Assembly (NCBI GenBank): GCA_021030905.1
Contig: JAGFMI010000005.1
Location: 1,116,001-1,180,000 of the forward strand
DNA length: 64,000 bases
Source of the DNA: Pyrenula massariospora
Taxonomy: Eukaryota; Ascomycota; Eurotiomycetes; Pyrenulales; Pyrenulaceae
Reading direction: 5' to 3'
A model generated the notes under the pieces. It was not told the origin of the DNA, made no database searches, and was given only the letters and a program-made list of their open reading frames with translations. Shown one piece after another: positions 21,736 to 32,224 of this stretch; the stretch's first letter is position 1, and each line of letters begins with the position of its first letter. The translations under genes and the position numbers were made by a program.

Positions 21736-23614
21736 GGATTAGAAGACTACTATGAAAATTGGAGGATCTGAAATCTAATCTAGACAGCTCACCTTCTCGA
21801 CACATCATGGGTATTTAATAATTATGGCATTTCTTTAGCGAACAAGCCTGTATTTGCAAGCTCAAGCCCACGAGGACATCGCCATTCCCATGAAACTCAA
21901 GAATCCGTCCAGGACAGCCCATCATTTGTAGAATCGTAGGCTGGGAAGTATGGAGCCTTGTTGAGCTTGAATAGTTGTTCGGCCCTTGACCGAGAATCAG
22001 GCGATGCTCAAGGCTTGAGTGCCTCCATTCCTAAGTCGGTTTGCGGAAAGGTTGCATTTGGTAAGCCAGACCTATGTCGTCCACCGCACCGCCTTGCGGA
22101 ATGACGTTTAGGCGAAAAGACAACGGCAAAAGAAACGATTGTCCGAAACGGAGGGCGCTTTTCAGCTTTGGAAATGAGAATAAAGGAATGTGATGCGGCT
22201 AGCATTTACCTCATCACCAGAACGGAGCAAGGATAGCATTCACATCGAGGACTCTTGAAGTCATACTCAAGGCGGTGTGACGGCGGTCTAAGCAGCCGGG
22301 AGTCGCACTATTTTCGGTTGCTACCGGGCACAAATGTAACATTTTCCGAGCAGTAAACCCATGCAATGAAGATATTTAAGTATCGTCTTAACATGTTGGG
22401 GACCGATATAGCCAGCTGTTGGAGTCTTGACATGGATTAGATTCAGACGCAGATACTCAGAGCTTGACGATTACCTCAAAGAAATTGTCCAGAATGTCTT
22501 CCAGGGCGACTTGGGTACATTCATGAGCAATTTCCCGCGCATAAAAAGGAAAATGTTCGAAGATAACCATGAAAACTACCCATCATGCTTAGGATTCCTT
22601 TTGCCTGCACCAAGCAAATTCATGCCAATCTAAGAGCTTCTAGAGCAAATGTCAACACTATCTGGAGTGGACCTTACCGACTTTTGTACCATCACCGAAG
22701 TGAACGTATCTTGAGGCCACATCTACACTTCACAAACCTTTTTGATGATCGATTGCATGGTGGCTCCTAGAAGGCGACCTCTCGTTGCCAAAGGTATGTC
22801 ACTGTAATCTCTGTCCTACCATTCAACAGTCGTAAACTTCTGGCGTGTGCAGTAGTCTAGAGAGTAATGGATCACCGAGCTCTGCGTGAATCCATGTGAA
22901 GGTTTGAGAGTGACGGGTGGACGAAGCATTCACGTTGTCACAACAAACTAACATTAGTGCAAACACTGGATATATAAACATACTTCACCCTCTTCTTAGC
23001 CCAACGAAAGCTGGTACTTTCATCATTTTGGTTCGCTCGCTGAGATTGAATTTCCTCCTCATAACTTTACACCGCCCTCGACGAGCGAACTGCGCTCACA
23101 GTTGGGCACGTCTTGAATGTCGTAGCTCAGGCCTTCGCAAAATACCTCCTTAGTCGCTCAATGAACTTCTGACAAGCTGAATATCTTCCTGCAACGGCCC
23201 TGATATAGGTTCTAAGCTTTTATTGGTGTGGTGCCCAACTAATACCAGGATGGCATCTTCGACAGTCAAGACGCCGGGACCGTACTTTTCAGCCAGGGCG
23301 GCCGCCAGAGGCAAACGTACTCCGCTCACGAGGGCTGAGAATGCGCCGTCTGTCACCGTAACTTCTGTAAGTTGCTTCTCACATTACACCAGCAGGCCTT
23401 GACAATCTAGACCTCATACTCAGCTCACTTCTCGAAACAGCCTTCAAAAGAACAAAGCTCTGCTCCCTGTTGTCCTTCTTCTAGTCAGTGCTTCAAAGAC
23501 GATCAGAAATCGGGGCAGAGAGGTAGGCTACACCAGCCTACACTTCAATCTTCAACATTTGCTTCTTCTTCTTCTGATCCAGACGCTATTGACAACATCG
23601 ACGACGACAACGAC
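21736..23614. other. Gene-poor region with possible gene relics
   Basis: Nearly 1.9 kb without a supportable gene. Two fragments look coding-like: a PX-domain-like piece at 22427-22633 (+), listed separately, and a minus-strand frame at 23150-23356 rich in Ala/Leu (GVRLPLAAALAEKYGPG) that I cannot place. From about 23411 the plus strand is open in frame with the SH3 gene and may be its upstream exon or 5' leader. Confidence 0.4.
22427..22633 (+). pseudogene. Possible PX-domain fragment
   Basis: A 68-codon frame without its own ATG reads TWIRFRRRYSELDDYLKEIV and later FPRIKRKMF. The R-R-Y-S-E/D-L core with a following basic FP...K segment is reminiscent of phosphoinositide-binding PX domains. 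No intact gene extends it on either side, so it could be a relic or an isolated exon of the SH3 gene about 1 kb downstream. Recognition is weak. Confidence 0.22.
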
Positions 23615-25456
23615 ATGACGGGTTCTACTTACATGGAAGATGTCGTCAAGAATTTTAAGAGGATGAATCTCCATAGCGATGATGGCAAAGGTGAGTCTGA
23701 TGATGCAGCCGGCCTTTCACATGCGTTTTGTTGGTCATCTAGTCCTGCTTCTCTCTCCCACCAAACCAGTGATTCTTCCAAGCGGCTAACGGAGCGAAGG
23801 CCGCCCTGCGATGTCCGTGATGGTAGAAAATAGCCACAGGAGCGAGAAGAGCCGTATGAGTACATTACCTCATCTTAGCATCACCGCGCATTGACCGAGT
23901 TTCTTGAAGACACTGCAACGCCATCTGATACTGTTGCTGTTCCAAGCAAAGTGCAGCCAGGCACTTATACTTTTGACGATGAGCCTCCAAACCTACGCGG
24001 TGACCCTCAAAATTACGCTTGGCAGGATACTGAGGTAATTTTCGATCCGAACGGAAGTGGCAACCTGATGATCGTGCAAAAATCACCAAGCTCAGACGAG
24101 AAGACTAAGTCTAACACACCCGCTACACACAGCAACAGTCAACCATCACGCTTCACCGGAGAAGGTAGCCGTACTGAGACACTTCCACGGCCAGAGACCA
24201 GCAATAAGGACAGCCAATTAGTCGCCTCAGGCAAGACTTCTCCCCGTCCTGACACTCATGGTGTTACCTCTGAGTTCACCAGGGAGGGTATGCTGAAGCG
24301 GATTTTCCGCCCTGACCAAGCCTTCAACCTAAAGTCTAGCGCATCAACCTCCCGGTCTCCACTTAGCCAATTACCTGTTCAGGGAAACACCATTGCGGCG
24401 AATCCTCTGAAGAGTTCACATGTTAAGGAAGTGAAGAATGCTCCGGCCGGCGGAAGAGTGTTTATCGCACCCTACGATTACACGGCAAAAGAGTTCAACG
24501 AGCTCAGCTTCAAGAAAGGAGATCGCCTCACGCAGATGAAAGATGTTGACCTCAATTGGTTCGTTGGGCAGGATCAAGCCGGTCGCACCGGTCGCGTTCC
24601 TAAGAACCACATTCTTCCTCCTGCAGATACTACCAACAAGCATAGTCTTACTGCAGAGGTTGATGCTGAAAAGGAAACTGACGTACCTACTTTATCTACT
24701 AGTCATAAGAAGCAGCAGCCGCTAACACCTCAACCGCATCTCCAGCAACCTCCTCTTCCGAAGGATGCTCTGGACGACCCTTCAGGCTCACCTGCTCCTG
24801 TTACTGTCTCGCCTGAAACACCAAAACCTGATCCTGACCCTAATTCCGACAAGCCAGAAACCCCATATGATCCGGCACTATTTCGTTCCGTCATCCTGGA
24901 ATATCTCCCAGATACAGCAACACTAACTCTCGTCTCCAGCCTAGTCGCAAACACCGGCAAAGTCGAGTCCATGACCCTAGATCTCTCAAAAGCAAAGGCC
25001 CGCGTTACCTTCATTGACCCCGCCGCGGCGCGCCACCTCGTCACATCCAACCTCGACGGAATCAAATTCAGACTCCGCGGCACAACATACACCACAAACC
25101 TCTCCCTTGACGGCGTCGTGGAACCCATCAGCCTCGTCCTGCAAACGCAGCTCGACTGTGGTGCAACCAGATGCGTTCGCGCGATCCGCGTCAGAGCAGA
25201 CATTGACATTTGCGTCGTTACGGGGGCGGCAGAGCGCCACGGGGGCGGTGAAGCGGAGTATATCGGATTTGAGGCCTTGGATCGGGGTGGGGCGGTGGTG
25301 CTTTGGCGGTGGGCGAGTATTAAAGAAGCTGTGAAGTTCAAGAAGGGACTAGAGACGGATGGGGACTTTGCAAAATGTACCGTGTTCTTTAGTCCGGATC
25401 CATGCGAGGGGAAGGGAGGGAGGAGAGGGATGGGACGGGTGGAGAGGAGCGAGTAA
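23615..25456 (+). CDS. SH3-domain protein with C-terminal RRM-like domain
   Basis: About 540 aa if exon 1 (23615-23690) ends at the strong GTGAGT donor and joins in phase at 23910; an alternative acceptor at 23878 would give a different N-terminus. The reading frame is open back to about 23411, so a further upstream exon is possible. Residues about 205-265 form an SH3 domain: FIAPYDYTAKEFNELSFKKG (ALYDY variant), then LNWFVGQD and GRVPKNHI. A Pro/Thr/Ser-rich linker with PQP and PPLP runs follows. Residues about 345-430 resemble an RNA-recognition-motif fold (VILEYLPDTATLTLV, KARVTFIDPAAARHLV). This suggests an adaptor protein; the partner is unknown. I do not recognise the full-length protein. 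Confidence 0.72.
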
Positions 25457-27105
25457 GCAAGCAAGAAAGATGGCTTTTTGCGAAGGGCTTTGTGAGTCAC
25501 GAGGGGACATGTGAGAGATTGGAACAGGTCTGGCAGCAAATGATTGTTGGCGCCTGTCTGCGCATCTGAGGCCCTTTTTGTGGAGAAGTAGAGGAAATTT
25601 GAGAGCGAAACATGATTGTCACCATGGCATACGGAGCTCGAACATATTCAGGTCAATGGTCTTCAGATCACTGGGGATTACAAACGAAAAAATAGACAAA
25701 TAGAACATTGGACGTGAATAATGGGATATTTCTCCAAGACAGAATATGAGCATTGAGAGATGGCCCCAAGACCTGGTATGACATTGGAGACAGCTAAGTA
25801 CCGATCAATGTCCTATGCCCTGGGGGTTAAGATGTCCCCTAATGTTTTCTAAAAGGTGTTTCTTTGAGCTGAATATCCGATTTGAAGGGCCGTATCGGCC
25901 TTGGAAAGTATACGCGTGGGATAAATGCTCTCCATCACGTTTGACCAAAACATTGAACACATGCGATCTTTTCTCCCAAGATATCGCCGTTTTCCCTTTC
26001 TGCAAGTAACGACACGCTCGTGGACGGCATTTCACTTCATCTCCCGCCGTCGTTACTAACATACTCCAAGACATCGGTTCTCTTGTCTATGTCAAGATCT
26101 CTTTCAGCTGTCTCGCTCTTCGTGAGCTTTCTTTTTGTCTTAAATTTGCTATCTATCAGAACGTTATCTCTTCGTAGCGGCTTCGATACTCCGTTCAAGT
26201 GGAGCACTTTTTGGTTCGTTTTGTTTTATTTTAAGGTTGATGACCAACACATGATTATTTGACCTTCTTTTGACTTGCGAGAAGTGTAATGACATGAAAT
26301 TGATCGTCTGCAAAAGGACTTCCAGGCCATATTACGTAAAGCTGACCATGAATATGTGACAATCAAGATTCATATCTGCGTGGACAGCTCGTATTGTCAG
26401 TAAAGCTGACCTCGGCTCCTTCTTGCTAAAGAGACTTTGTCGTCTATTAAATGTGAGGTCTTCAGCGCACTATTTTTGTGATAAAACAAATTGTTTTCAA
26501 GACCATGTTAACAGTAGTTTCATGTTTCAGAACCGCCATACCGCGAAAAGCTTCTGGATCAAATGCGAACATGTCTCTTAGCGGCGCATCAGCGGCGCAA
26601 CAGTGGCACAGCAGTGGCACAGCGACAGTCAGCGGCACGTCAGCGCTTTGATTGTCTGGGTGGTCTCGAGTCTGAGAACACAGCGTCTACGGCTCTTGTC
26701 CAAGATCATGCCTTGTCACAATTGGCATTCAAATGCCCACTGCATATCGTACATCGTCGTTTCGTGAAGCGCTGGAGCAGAAAATAGCGATAATGGCCCT
26801 GAATATATTTGGGCTTCGGATGTCGGGGACGAATCAATCGTAATGGCTCCTCGGCCTCGTGAAAATGCCCCTGGCTTAAAAATTCTCTTGACGATGGGTA
26901 TAAAGGCAACCTTAGGTTCACCGGGAAAGAGGATCCCTATACTGATTCATAGAGCAATCTTGCATATCTGCATCACGGGCAAACTTTGTCGACTCCTAGA
27001 TTCCCATATAGTGAGTAGCCAAATGGCGGTATTCTCCTCCAGACTGCTGACCTCTTAGGACTTTCGAGAACACCATCTTTCTCATTCGAGTTCGATTTGC
27101 TAGAT
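25457..27105. other. Gene-poor region containing a minisatellite
   Basis: No supported gene over about 1.65 kb. Short frames at 25805-26262 and 26563-27058 have no recognisable content. The clear structure is the 11-bp tandem repeat at 26580-26646. Confidence 0.5.
26580..26646. repeat. 11-bp minisatellite
   Basis: Units AGCGGCGCATC, AGCGGCGCAAC, AGTGGCACAGC, AGTGGCACAGC, a 7-bp partial unit, then AGCGGCACGTC and a partial copy. Two adjacent units are identical; the rest differ by one to a few bases, mostly C/T or G/A. Confidence 0.85.
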
Positions 27106-27498
27106 ATGGCTGACTTATTCATCGCGATTTACGAAGGTGATCACAACGACGTCCCACACTGGTCCTTTGCCTCCAGAGGGGACTACGGCGACGAGGAAAT
27201 CTTCGAAGCGCGCGGCATCACGGGACACGGCTTCACGTATCACACAAGAACCGTCGATTTGGAAGCATCTGAAAGTTTGGACAAGCTGATCAAGATCGGC
27301 CGTATCGAGGCCGACGTCTGGCCGGAGGCTCCAGATGTCTTTCGGAGCGTTCCTATGAGCGATGCGCCGGGATGGAACTGTCAGAATTGGGTGGTGGCTG
27401 TGATCAATAAATTGAGGCAGACGGGTTTCCTGGAAGAGGATACGGCCGGGACGGCTTATATTAGTTCCATGTACCAGAGAAAGTGGAGGGATTACTAG
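27106..27498 (+). CDS. Small fungal protein with WNCQNWV motif
   Basis: A 130-aa single-exon protein with no signal peptide or membrane segment. It starts MADLFIAIYEGDHNDVPHW and carries the block APGWNCQNWVVAVINKLRQ near residues 88-106. This Trp-Asn-Cys-Gln-Asn-Trp signature is shared by small fungal proteins of unknown function (I believe the DUF6914 group), and the layout of a conserved Cys with an earlier GHGFTYH His recalls papain-like or NlpC-like folds. Catalysis is speculative. It is tail-to-tail with the kinase-fold gene, the two stop codons being about 55 bp apart. Confidence 0.72.
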   Translation: MADLFIAIYEGDHNDVPHWSFASRGDYGDEEIFEARGITGHGFTYHTRTVDLEASESLDKLIKIGRIEADVWPEAPDVFRSVPMSDAPGWNCQNWVVAVINKLRQTGFLEEDTAGTAYISSMYQRKWRDY

Positions 27499-27553
27499 CA
27501 AAACTAGCGGAGAGTTCTTATCCCTTGGCGAATGGATCCTCACAGTATCAATA

Positions 27554-28756
27554 TCAATTCACCATTCGGTGTACTACCACATCTCTTGCGTAGTCCTCAA
27601 CGTATTTCCCGATTCCGACCTCTGGCAAGAATTGATACCAGTCTGGAGCTGCCTTGGAAAAGCCAGTGTGAAGAGCTTTGACGTACTCCCAGTACTCTGG
27701 ATACCCACCTCCAGTATCCCAGTCAACAATTCCCATGATTTTCAGGTTATTCTTATTATCAACAAGGATATTCCGAGGGTGAAGGTCCCCATGTGTCAGG
27801 ACAATGCAATGATCCACGCGAAATACCGGCCGGATGAGCTCCACTTCCGCGGTGGAGGCGTGATGCTCGCTGAACAGGAAGTCGTTGAACTCGTGTTCGT
27901 TTTCCACAACAGACGAGCTTTCTCGGGTCCAGCGGCGTTTGTCTTTGCAGCGAAGCGGACTGCCAGCTCCTAGGTAGCCCTCTTTTGAGGGAAGGGGTAA
28001 GCGCCTGAGGCTGGAAAAGATAGCATTTAATTGTTGTTGAATCTGCACCTTTTGAGCGAATCCGAGCTCTATCCAAATGCTTTGGAGGGATATACCAGGT
28101 ATGAAAGTCATAAATGTATAGAAGCGATTCTTGTTCTGGAGCATCCCAAGAGGCTCGGGAATAGGGATTTCGCTGAAAGAGCTATGGGCCCGTACGTGGT
28201 CAAGGTTCATTAGCTCCGTCGTGCCATCGGATTTACATATCTTGACCACGATGTCCGGCTTGATTTTCACCACAGCTTTGGAGTATAGTTGATGTATCCA
28301 CTCGCCTTTTTCCAAAAGTTCCAGGAGCCTAGTGCGTGAAGGAGAGGGCTGGAGTGGCCTCTCGTAACTAGTGATCACACTTGGAGGACTCTCATAGAGA
28401 ATATTAGCAAGCCCTTGTGACAGGGGAAGGCGAATATCCAAGGTCCCATCAATGGGCAGAAAATACTTCCACCGAACAGCGGCATCGGAATCAGACGGCC
28501 CTGCTCTGTCACGTCAGTAGGCGTTCTTCTGCTCGCCAGATTCTCCAGCCTCACCAGGGGGTTGCGGCTGTTCTGTGATCTTGTTGCATTCTGCTCGGTA
28601 GTTGCGGGCTTGTTCTCGCAGCTGCGGCCAGAGATCGATAGCCGGGTTAGCTTTCGTGATCTTCCCGAGATTATCGAGTGTGGTCCGATTGAGTGTCGTC
28701 AAAAATTCTTGTCGTGCCTTGTCATCTGTGTCCCCAGTAGCCGTCACTGGCTCCAT
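27554..28756 (-). CDS. APH/choline-kinase-fold phosphotransferase family protein
   Basis: A 382-aa protein in two exons (28756-28555 and 28500-27554) over a 54-nt intron with GTGAGG donor, TACTGAC branch site and GAGCAG acceptor. The join removes an in-frame TGA and gives QPQPPGPSDSDAAVRWKYF. The catalytic loop THGDLHPRNILV near residues 290-301 and the metal-binding GIVDWDTGGGYPEYWE are those of aminoglycoside-phosphotransferase-like fungal proteins; the N-lobe has VVKIKPDIVVKIC with the likely ATP-binding Lys. Large lineage-expanded fungal groups of this fold have unknown substrates. Exon 1 encodes a 67-aa helical, charged extension not usual in the family. Confidence 0.85.
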
Positions 28757-30560
28757 ATTAAGGCCTGTTCCTCGCAGCTATGTTTCTTGAAGTCTTGGCC
28801 TTTTACGATGACCGTTTGCATGTTGGATGAGGTGTTAATAATTCGAGGTTCGCAGCACTAAGTATCTGCTGAGCCCCGCCGCAGGTTCAAGTCGAAAACC
28901 ATTCCCTCGATTTTACACCAAGACTACACATCCTTCAAACCCTCAAGTAAGATTCCCTAGAAAATTTTTCCAAGAACTGGATGCAACCGAAAGCATGTCC
29001 ACCTTCATCCCGAAATGGCCTGCTATCGGTGATAGGTTCACCGCTTGACAGAGCTTACATGATCAAGGAGAGACGGCATCCAAATTCACAGCCACCGCCA
29101 AAGCCTCTTCACCATGATCTCCATCTGCGATGACTCTACCCGGCTGCCAATTATAATTCAGCTCGTCATACGTTTACGCCAATCTCGAAGCGACAGACCC
29201 TTTTGCATCGATAATAGAGCTGTTTCGCCCCCAATGAAGGTAATTCACTTTGTGTCCCTGACGGCGGCTCGCGTTCGGATAGCTCAACGTCTAATTTCCC
29301 TGTGCAGAAGAACAATGTTCCTTCTACCTTAACCTTGTCTTGTCGCTAATGCAAGTGAGAGCTTAATAGCTGCAGATGCAAGTTCACATGCATTCCAGTA
29401 TTGCCGCTTACGAACTAGAGCAACTACCAATGGAATTTGAGGAGTCGCCCAAAGTTATCACCGCCGCAGGCACCAAGTTTCAGCTTGTGTACACCATAAG
29501 GGCAAGCCACAATTCAAATCTTGGTTACCATGCCTCTTACTAGTTTGAATCCTCATTGCTGCTACACATCAGACAAAGAAATGACCTCTGCGCAGACGTG
29601 ATGTGCTCCCTCGGTTCTCAGGTTGAACGGCCGTATCAGAGCCTCTGCTGTGCTTGGTTAAGAGCAGCGCCTAGCTCGTAACGGTCCGAAGCGACGGGAG
29701 CAGGTATTAAGCCTGCTAGCAAGCTGACACACTGAGGGGCACGTCCTTAGGGATCTATAAGAGCTGGTAAGATCTGCGTTGTCCCTTCCGTTCCCAGTTG
29801 CACGAACTTAAATTCTGTCCTGCATATTTACCGTTTCTCCTATATCTGTTTTCCGCACTTTAGTCCCTTCCGAAGATAGGACACGGGCCATCAATCAACG
29901 TCGGTAAGCACGGCACCATCTCTCCCCGCCTAGGAGTGTCTCTAGAACCCTTAAGCTACCCCATTTTCCTTTCCTGTTCGATATCTTTCTAGTAACAACT
30001 CTTGACATGGTTCTGAATCCGTTGGCTGGGTGGCTTTTGCTGAGATTTCGATCTACATCTTTGACCATCCCCGTTCTGAAGCCCAAATTTATCAAGCCGC
30101 ATGTGGCTGTCACCATGGACAGTTTAGTAGGATCTGGTCACACTGCTCACATCGATCGAGAGCAGAGATATTCCTGTCGCGAGACCACCGGCGACCTCGC
30201 CGATTGAAAGAGATTAGTATCTGGGCTTTGAGGAAGCAATATCGTCTATGAACATCTTTCATTCGCTCGAGGCAGGAAATTAAAAAGCTGCGAGCGGCAG
30301 AGACCTACACCACGACATGACAGCTCGGACACGCTGTCCTATTGACTTCGGTAGCATCTTGTCAAATTCAATGTCGCTGAACGACGAGAAAAAGACTCCT
30401 TAAAAAAGTATAAATGCCTCCTCTCCTCTACGTGAACATTTCCTCCCCTATACGCTTTAGCACCAGTCTCTCCTTCATCAAGTCGCAGCTTCTTTGTCTC
30501 TCTCTCCCCCAATCCCTCGTTCTCAAAAGCCAGACAACGTCATCCCCACCCAGCACAATC
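28757..30560. other. Gene-poor region
   Basis: About 1.8 kb with no supported gene. Frames at 29114-29332 and 29895-30251 have no recognisable content. The last 150 bp form the promoter of the small secreted protein, with a TATA box and a pyrimidine-rich tract from about 30420 to 30550. Confidence 0.5.
30409..30415 (+). promoter_or_regulatory. TATA box of the small secreted-protein gene
   Basis: TATAAAT, 146 bp upstream of the chosen ATG and followed by a CT-rich tract. A TATA box with a pyrimidine tract is typical of strongly or conditionally expressed fungal genes. Confidence 0.5.
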
Positions 30561-30942
30561 ATGCACATACCAATCCTCCTATCTCTCCTCACCACCATAA
30601 TAGCCCTCACCACCGCCCACCCCACAACCTCCCCGGCCAAAGACGGCCTCCTCTCCCCCCGCCAAGACCCGGTCAATATATGCAACGGCGGCGGCGGTCA
30701 TCCGGGAACGTTCGGATTCAAGGAGGGAAGCAGCTGCAGCGCGTCGGGGGGCTATGCCTGCTCGTTCAATTGCTATGACGCTGTGAGTGAAGTCTACACT
30801 GTGGAGACACTGGAATGGAAAGGCTGACGCTGGTTTACTTTTGGTGCAGGTTCAATGCCAGAATGGACGTTGGACTGCTATTGCGCATTGTCAGGCGCCG
30901 AGGTGCGGGGGGAATGGGAATGGTGGGGTGGTGTGCTGGTAG
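30561..30942 (+). CDS. Small secreted cysteine-rich protein (8 Cys)
   Basis: A 104-aa protein in two exons (30561-30782 and 30850-30942) over a 67-nt intron with GTGAGT donor and GTGCAG acceptor, phase 0. Residues 1-19 (MHIPILLSLLTTIIALTTA) form a signal peptide. A short pro-region ends at SPRQ, then comes a Gly/Cys-rich domain with eight cysteines in the order C-x-C-x-C-x3-C-x-C-x-C-x4-C-x-C, the last two residues being CW. The even cysteine number fits disulphide bonding outside the cell. Size, signal and cysteine content match effector-like or antimicrobial-like fungal proteins, but the family is not recognised. The frame is open upstream to 30414; the inner ATG is preferred because it starts the signal peptide. 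Confidence 0.82.
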
Positions 30943-31459
30943 ATGGTCGCTTTTCTTTTTGGAAAGTGGAGAGGTGTGGAAAGTACCGTGGGTGGGAGGG
31001 GTGAGTCTTTTTGGGGGGAGATTTCATCCATGCGATAAGTCTGGCTGGTGCTGGATGCATGGATTTCAAGACTTCTGGAGATCGATTTTAACTGTCTTTA
31101 TTTCCTTCTCCGCTTTCTTGTGCTGTTCTGCGCTCAATTGATGCTCAAATATTTATTTGAGTAATCTTACTGTCCTCGTGAGATTCTCTTGCCTGGTGAT
31201 TGTTTTCAGTGCTCAGGTTTAATTGGAGTAAGAATCTTAGGCTAACGTGAGAAGTTTGAACTTGCGATGGTAGAAGCAATTGAAAATGCAATCAGGGTGC
31301 AGCAGTCTAAGGACTAGGTAGGTAAGTATGTATTCGCCCGATGCTTGTCAGTAAAGGGCGAAGCAATCTCATTGCCATGTGTCATCTTGGGGAGGCTCAA
31401 TAAGCCTATAAGTCCTCCCACAATCACTTCGCTCCTCACTTTGTCGCCTTCCCTTTGGT
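30943..31459. other. Intergenic between convergent genes
   Basis: 3' flanks of the small secreted-protein gene and of the first paralog gene. No feature seen. Confidence 0.5.
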
Positions 31460-32224
31460 CTAACCCTTCCCACCAGCGCCCCTCTTCGTATGGCCTTTCC
31501 CGCCGACATTCTTCGTTACCTTGCCTTTACCGCTTTTTGCTCCTTCTGTATTCAGCATGCGCCTTACTTTCTGCTCCTGCTTGAGCTCGCCCATCTTTCG
31601 TGACATCTTCTGAACCACATGCTGCAGGCTTTCCAATTTGTGTTGTCTTTCCATTTCGCTTTCATTCGTGTCAGATTCGTCCTCGAAATCGCTCTCGGAG
31701 CTGTTCATGCCTCCAGTAACGGAAGTCGCACGCTCACGGTTGTGGGTGAGGTTGTTGGTGTGGATATTACCATGACCAATATCAGAGGCATGAAGACGTT
31801 TCGTTGAGAGCGGTCCACCTCCAGACGCCCTATTTGCGGTTTCCAAAGAGCTTTCGTCCGAGGTACCTGGGACATTTCCGCTCACGTGATCCCCAAATCC
31901 AATGCCACGCTCTCCTGCGGATGTCGTCATGTAAGATTCATCATTCTCCTGTAAGATACTTAGCATTCTGCGAGAAGACGATTTGCGACTTTCAGGCTCA
32001 CATACCGTCACATCTTCGCCAACTTCAGTATTTTCATGAGGAAGTTCTATCATAGAGGGCGTGAAACGGCCTCCATCCGCTGATTCTGCAGGCTGGCTAT
32101 GATCCATGAGCTTCTCATACTCCGCTTTCAGTAAGCTGAGGTCAGGATCAAGAGCCTTTGCCATTTCGAACGCTGTGCGGAGGTGTGCTTGAAGCGCTAT
32201 TGTCTGCTCGTTTGATTGAGCCAT
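31460..32224 (-). CDS. Unknown acidic/basic-tail protein, paralog A
   Basis: A 254-aa single-exon protein of no recognised family. The N-terminal 40 residues (including LRTAFEMAKALDPDLSLLK) match the N-terminus of the protein encoded 1.9 kb upstream at 33073-34077: EQ at positions 6-7, LRTAF, a DP-L-L run, an EY pair and a final M. The middle is Ser-rich and low complexity. An acidic stretch (SESDFEDESDTNESEME) leads into a predicted coiled coil (residues about 200-230, HKLESLQHVVQKMSRKMGEL), and the tail is Lys/Gly-rich (GKGKVTKNVGGKG), which may bind nucleic acid or act as a nuclear signal. Function unknown. Confidence 0.72.
   Translation of the reverse strand: MAQSNEQTIALQAHLRTAFEMAKALDPDLSLLKAEYEKLMDHSQPAESADGGRFTPSMIELPHENTEVGEDVTVCEPESRKSSSRRMLSILQENDESYMTTSAGERGIGFGDHVSGNVPGTSDESSLETANRASGGGPLSTKRLHASDIGHGNIHTNNLTHNRERATSVTGGMNSSESDFEDESDTNESEMERQHKLESLQHVVQKMSRKMGELKQEQKVRRMLNTEGAKSGKGKVTKNVGGKGHTKRGAGGKG

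Noticed and set aside
23150-23356. Ala/Leu-rich minus-strand frame
   Set aside because: Looks protein-like, but has no credible start, and the only upstream splice pair would give a 25-nt intron.
28514-28756. Separate 80-aa gene upstream of the kinase-fold gene
   Set aside because: A GTGAGG...GAGCAG intron with a TACTGAC branch site joins it in phase to the kinase-fold gene, so it is exon 1 of that gene.
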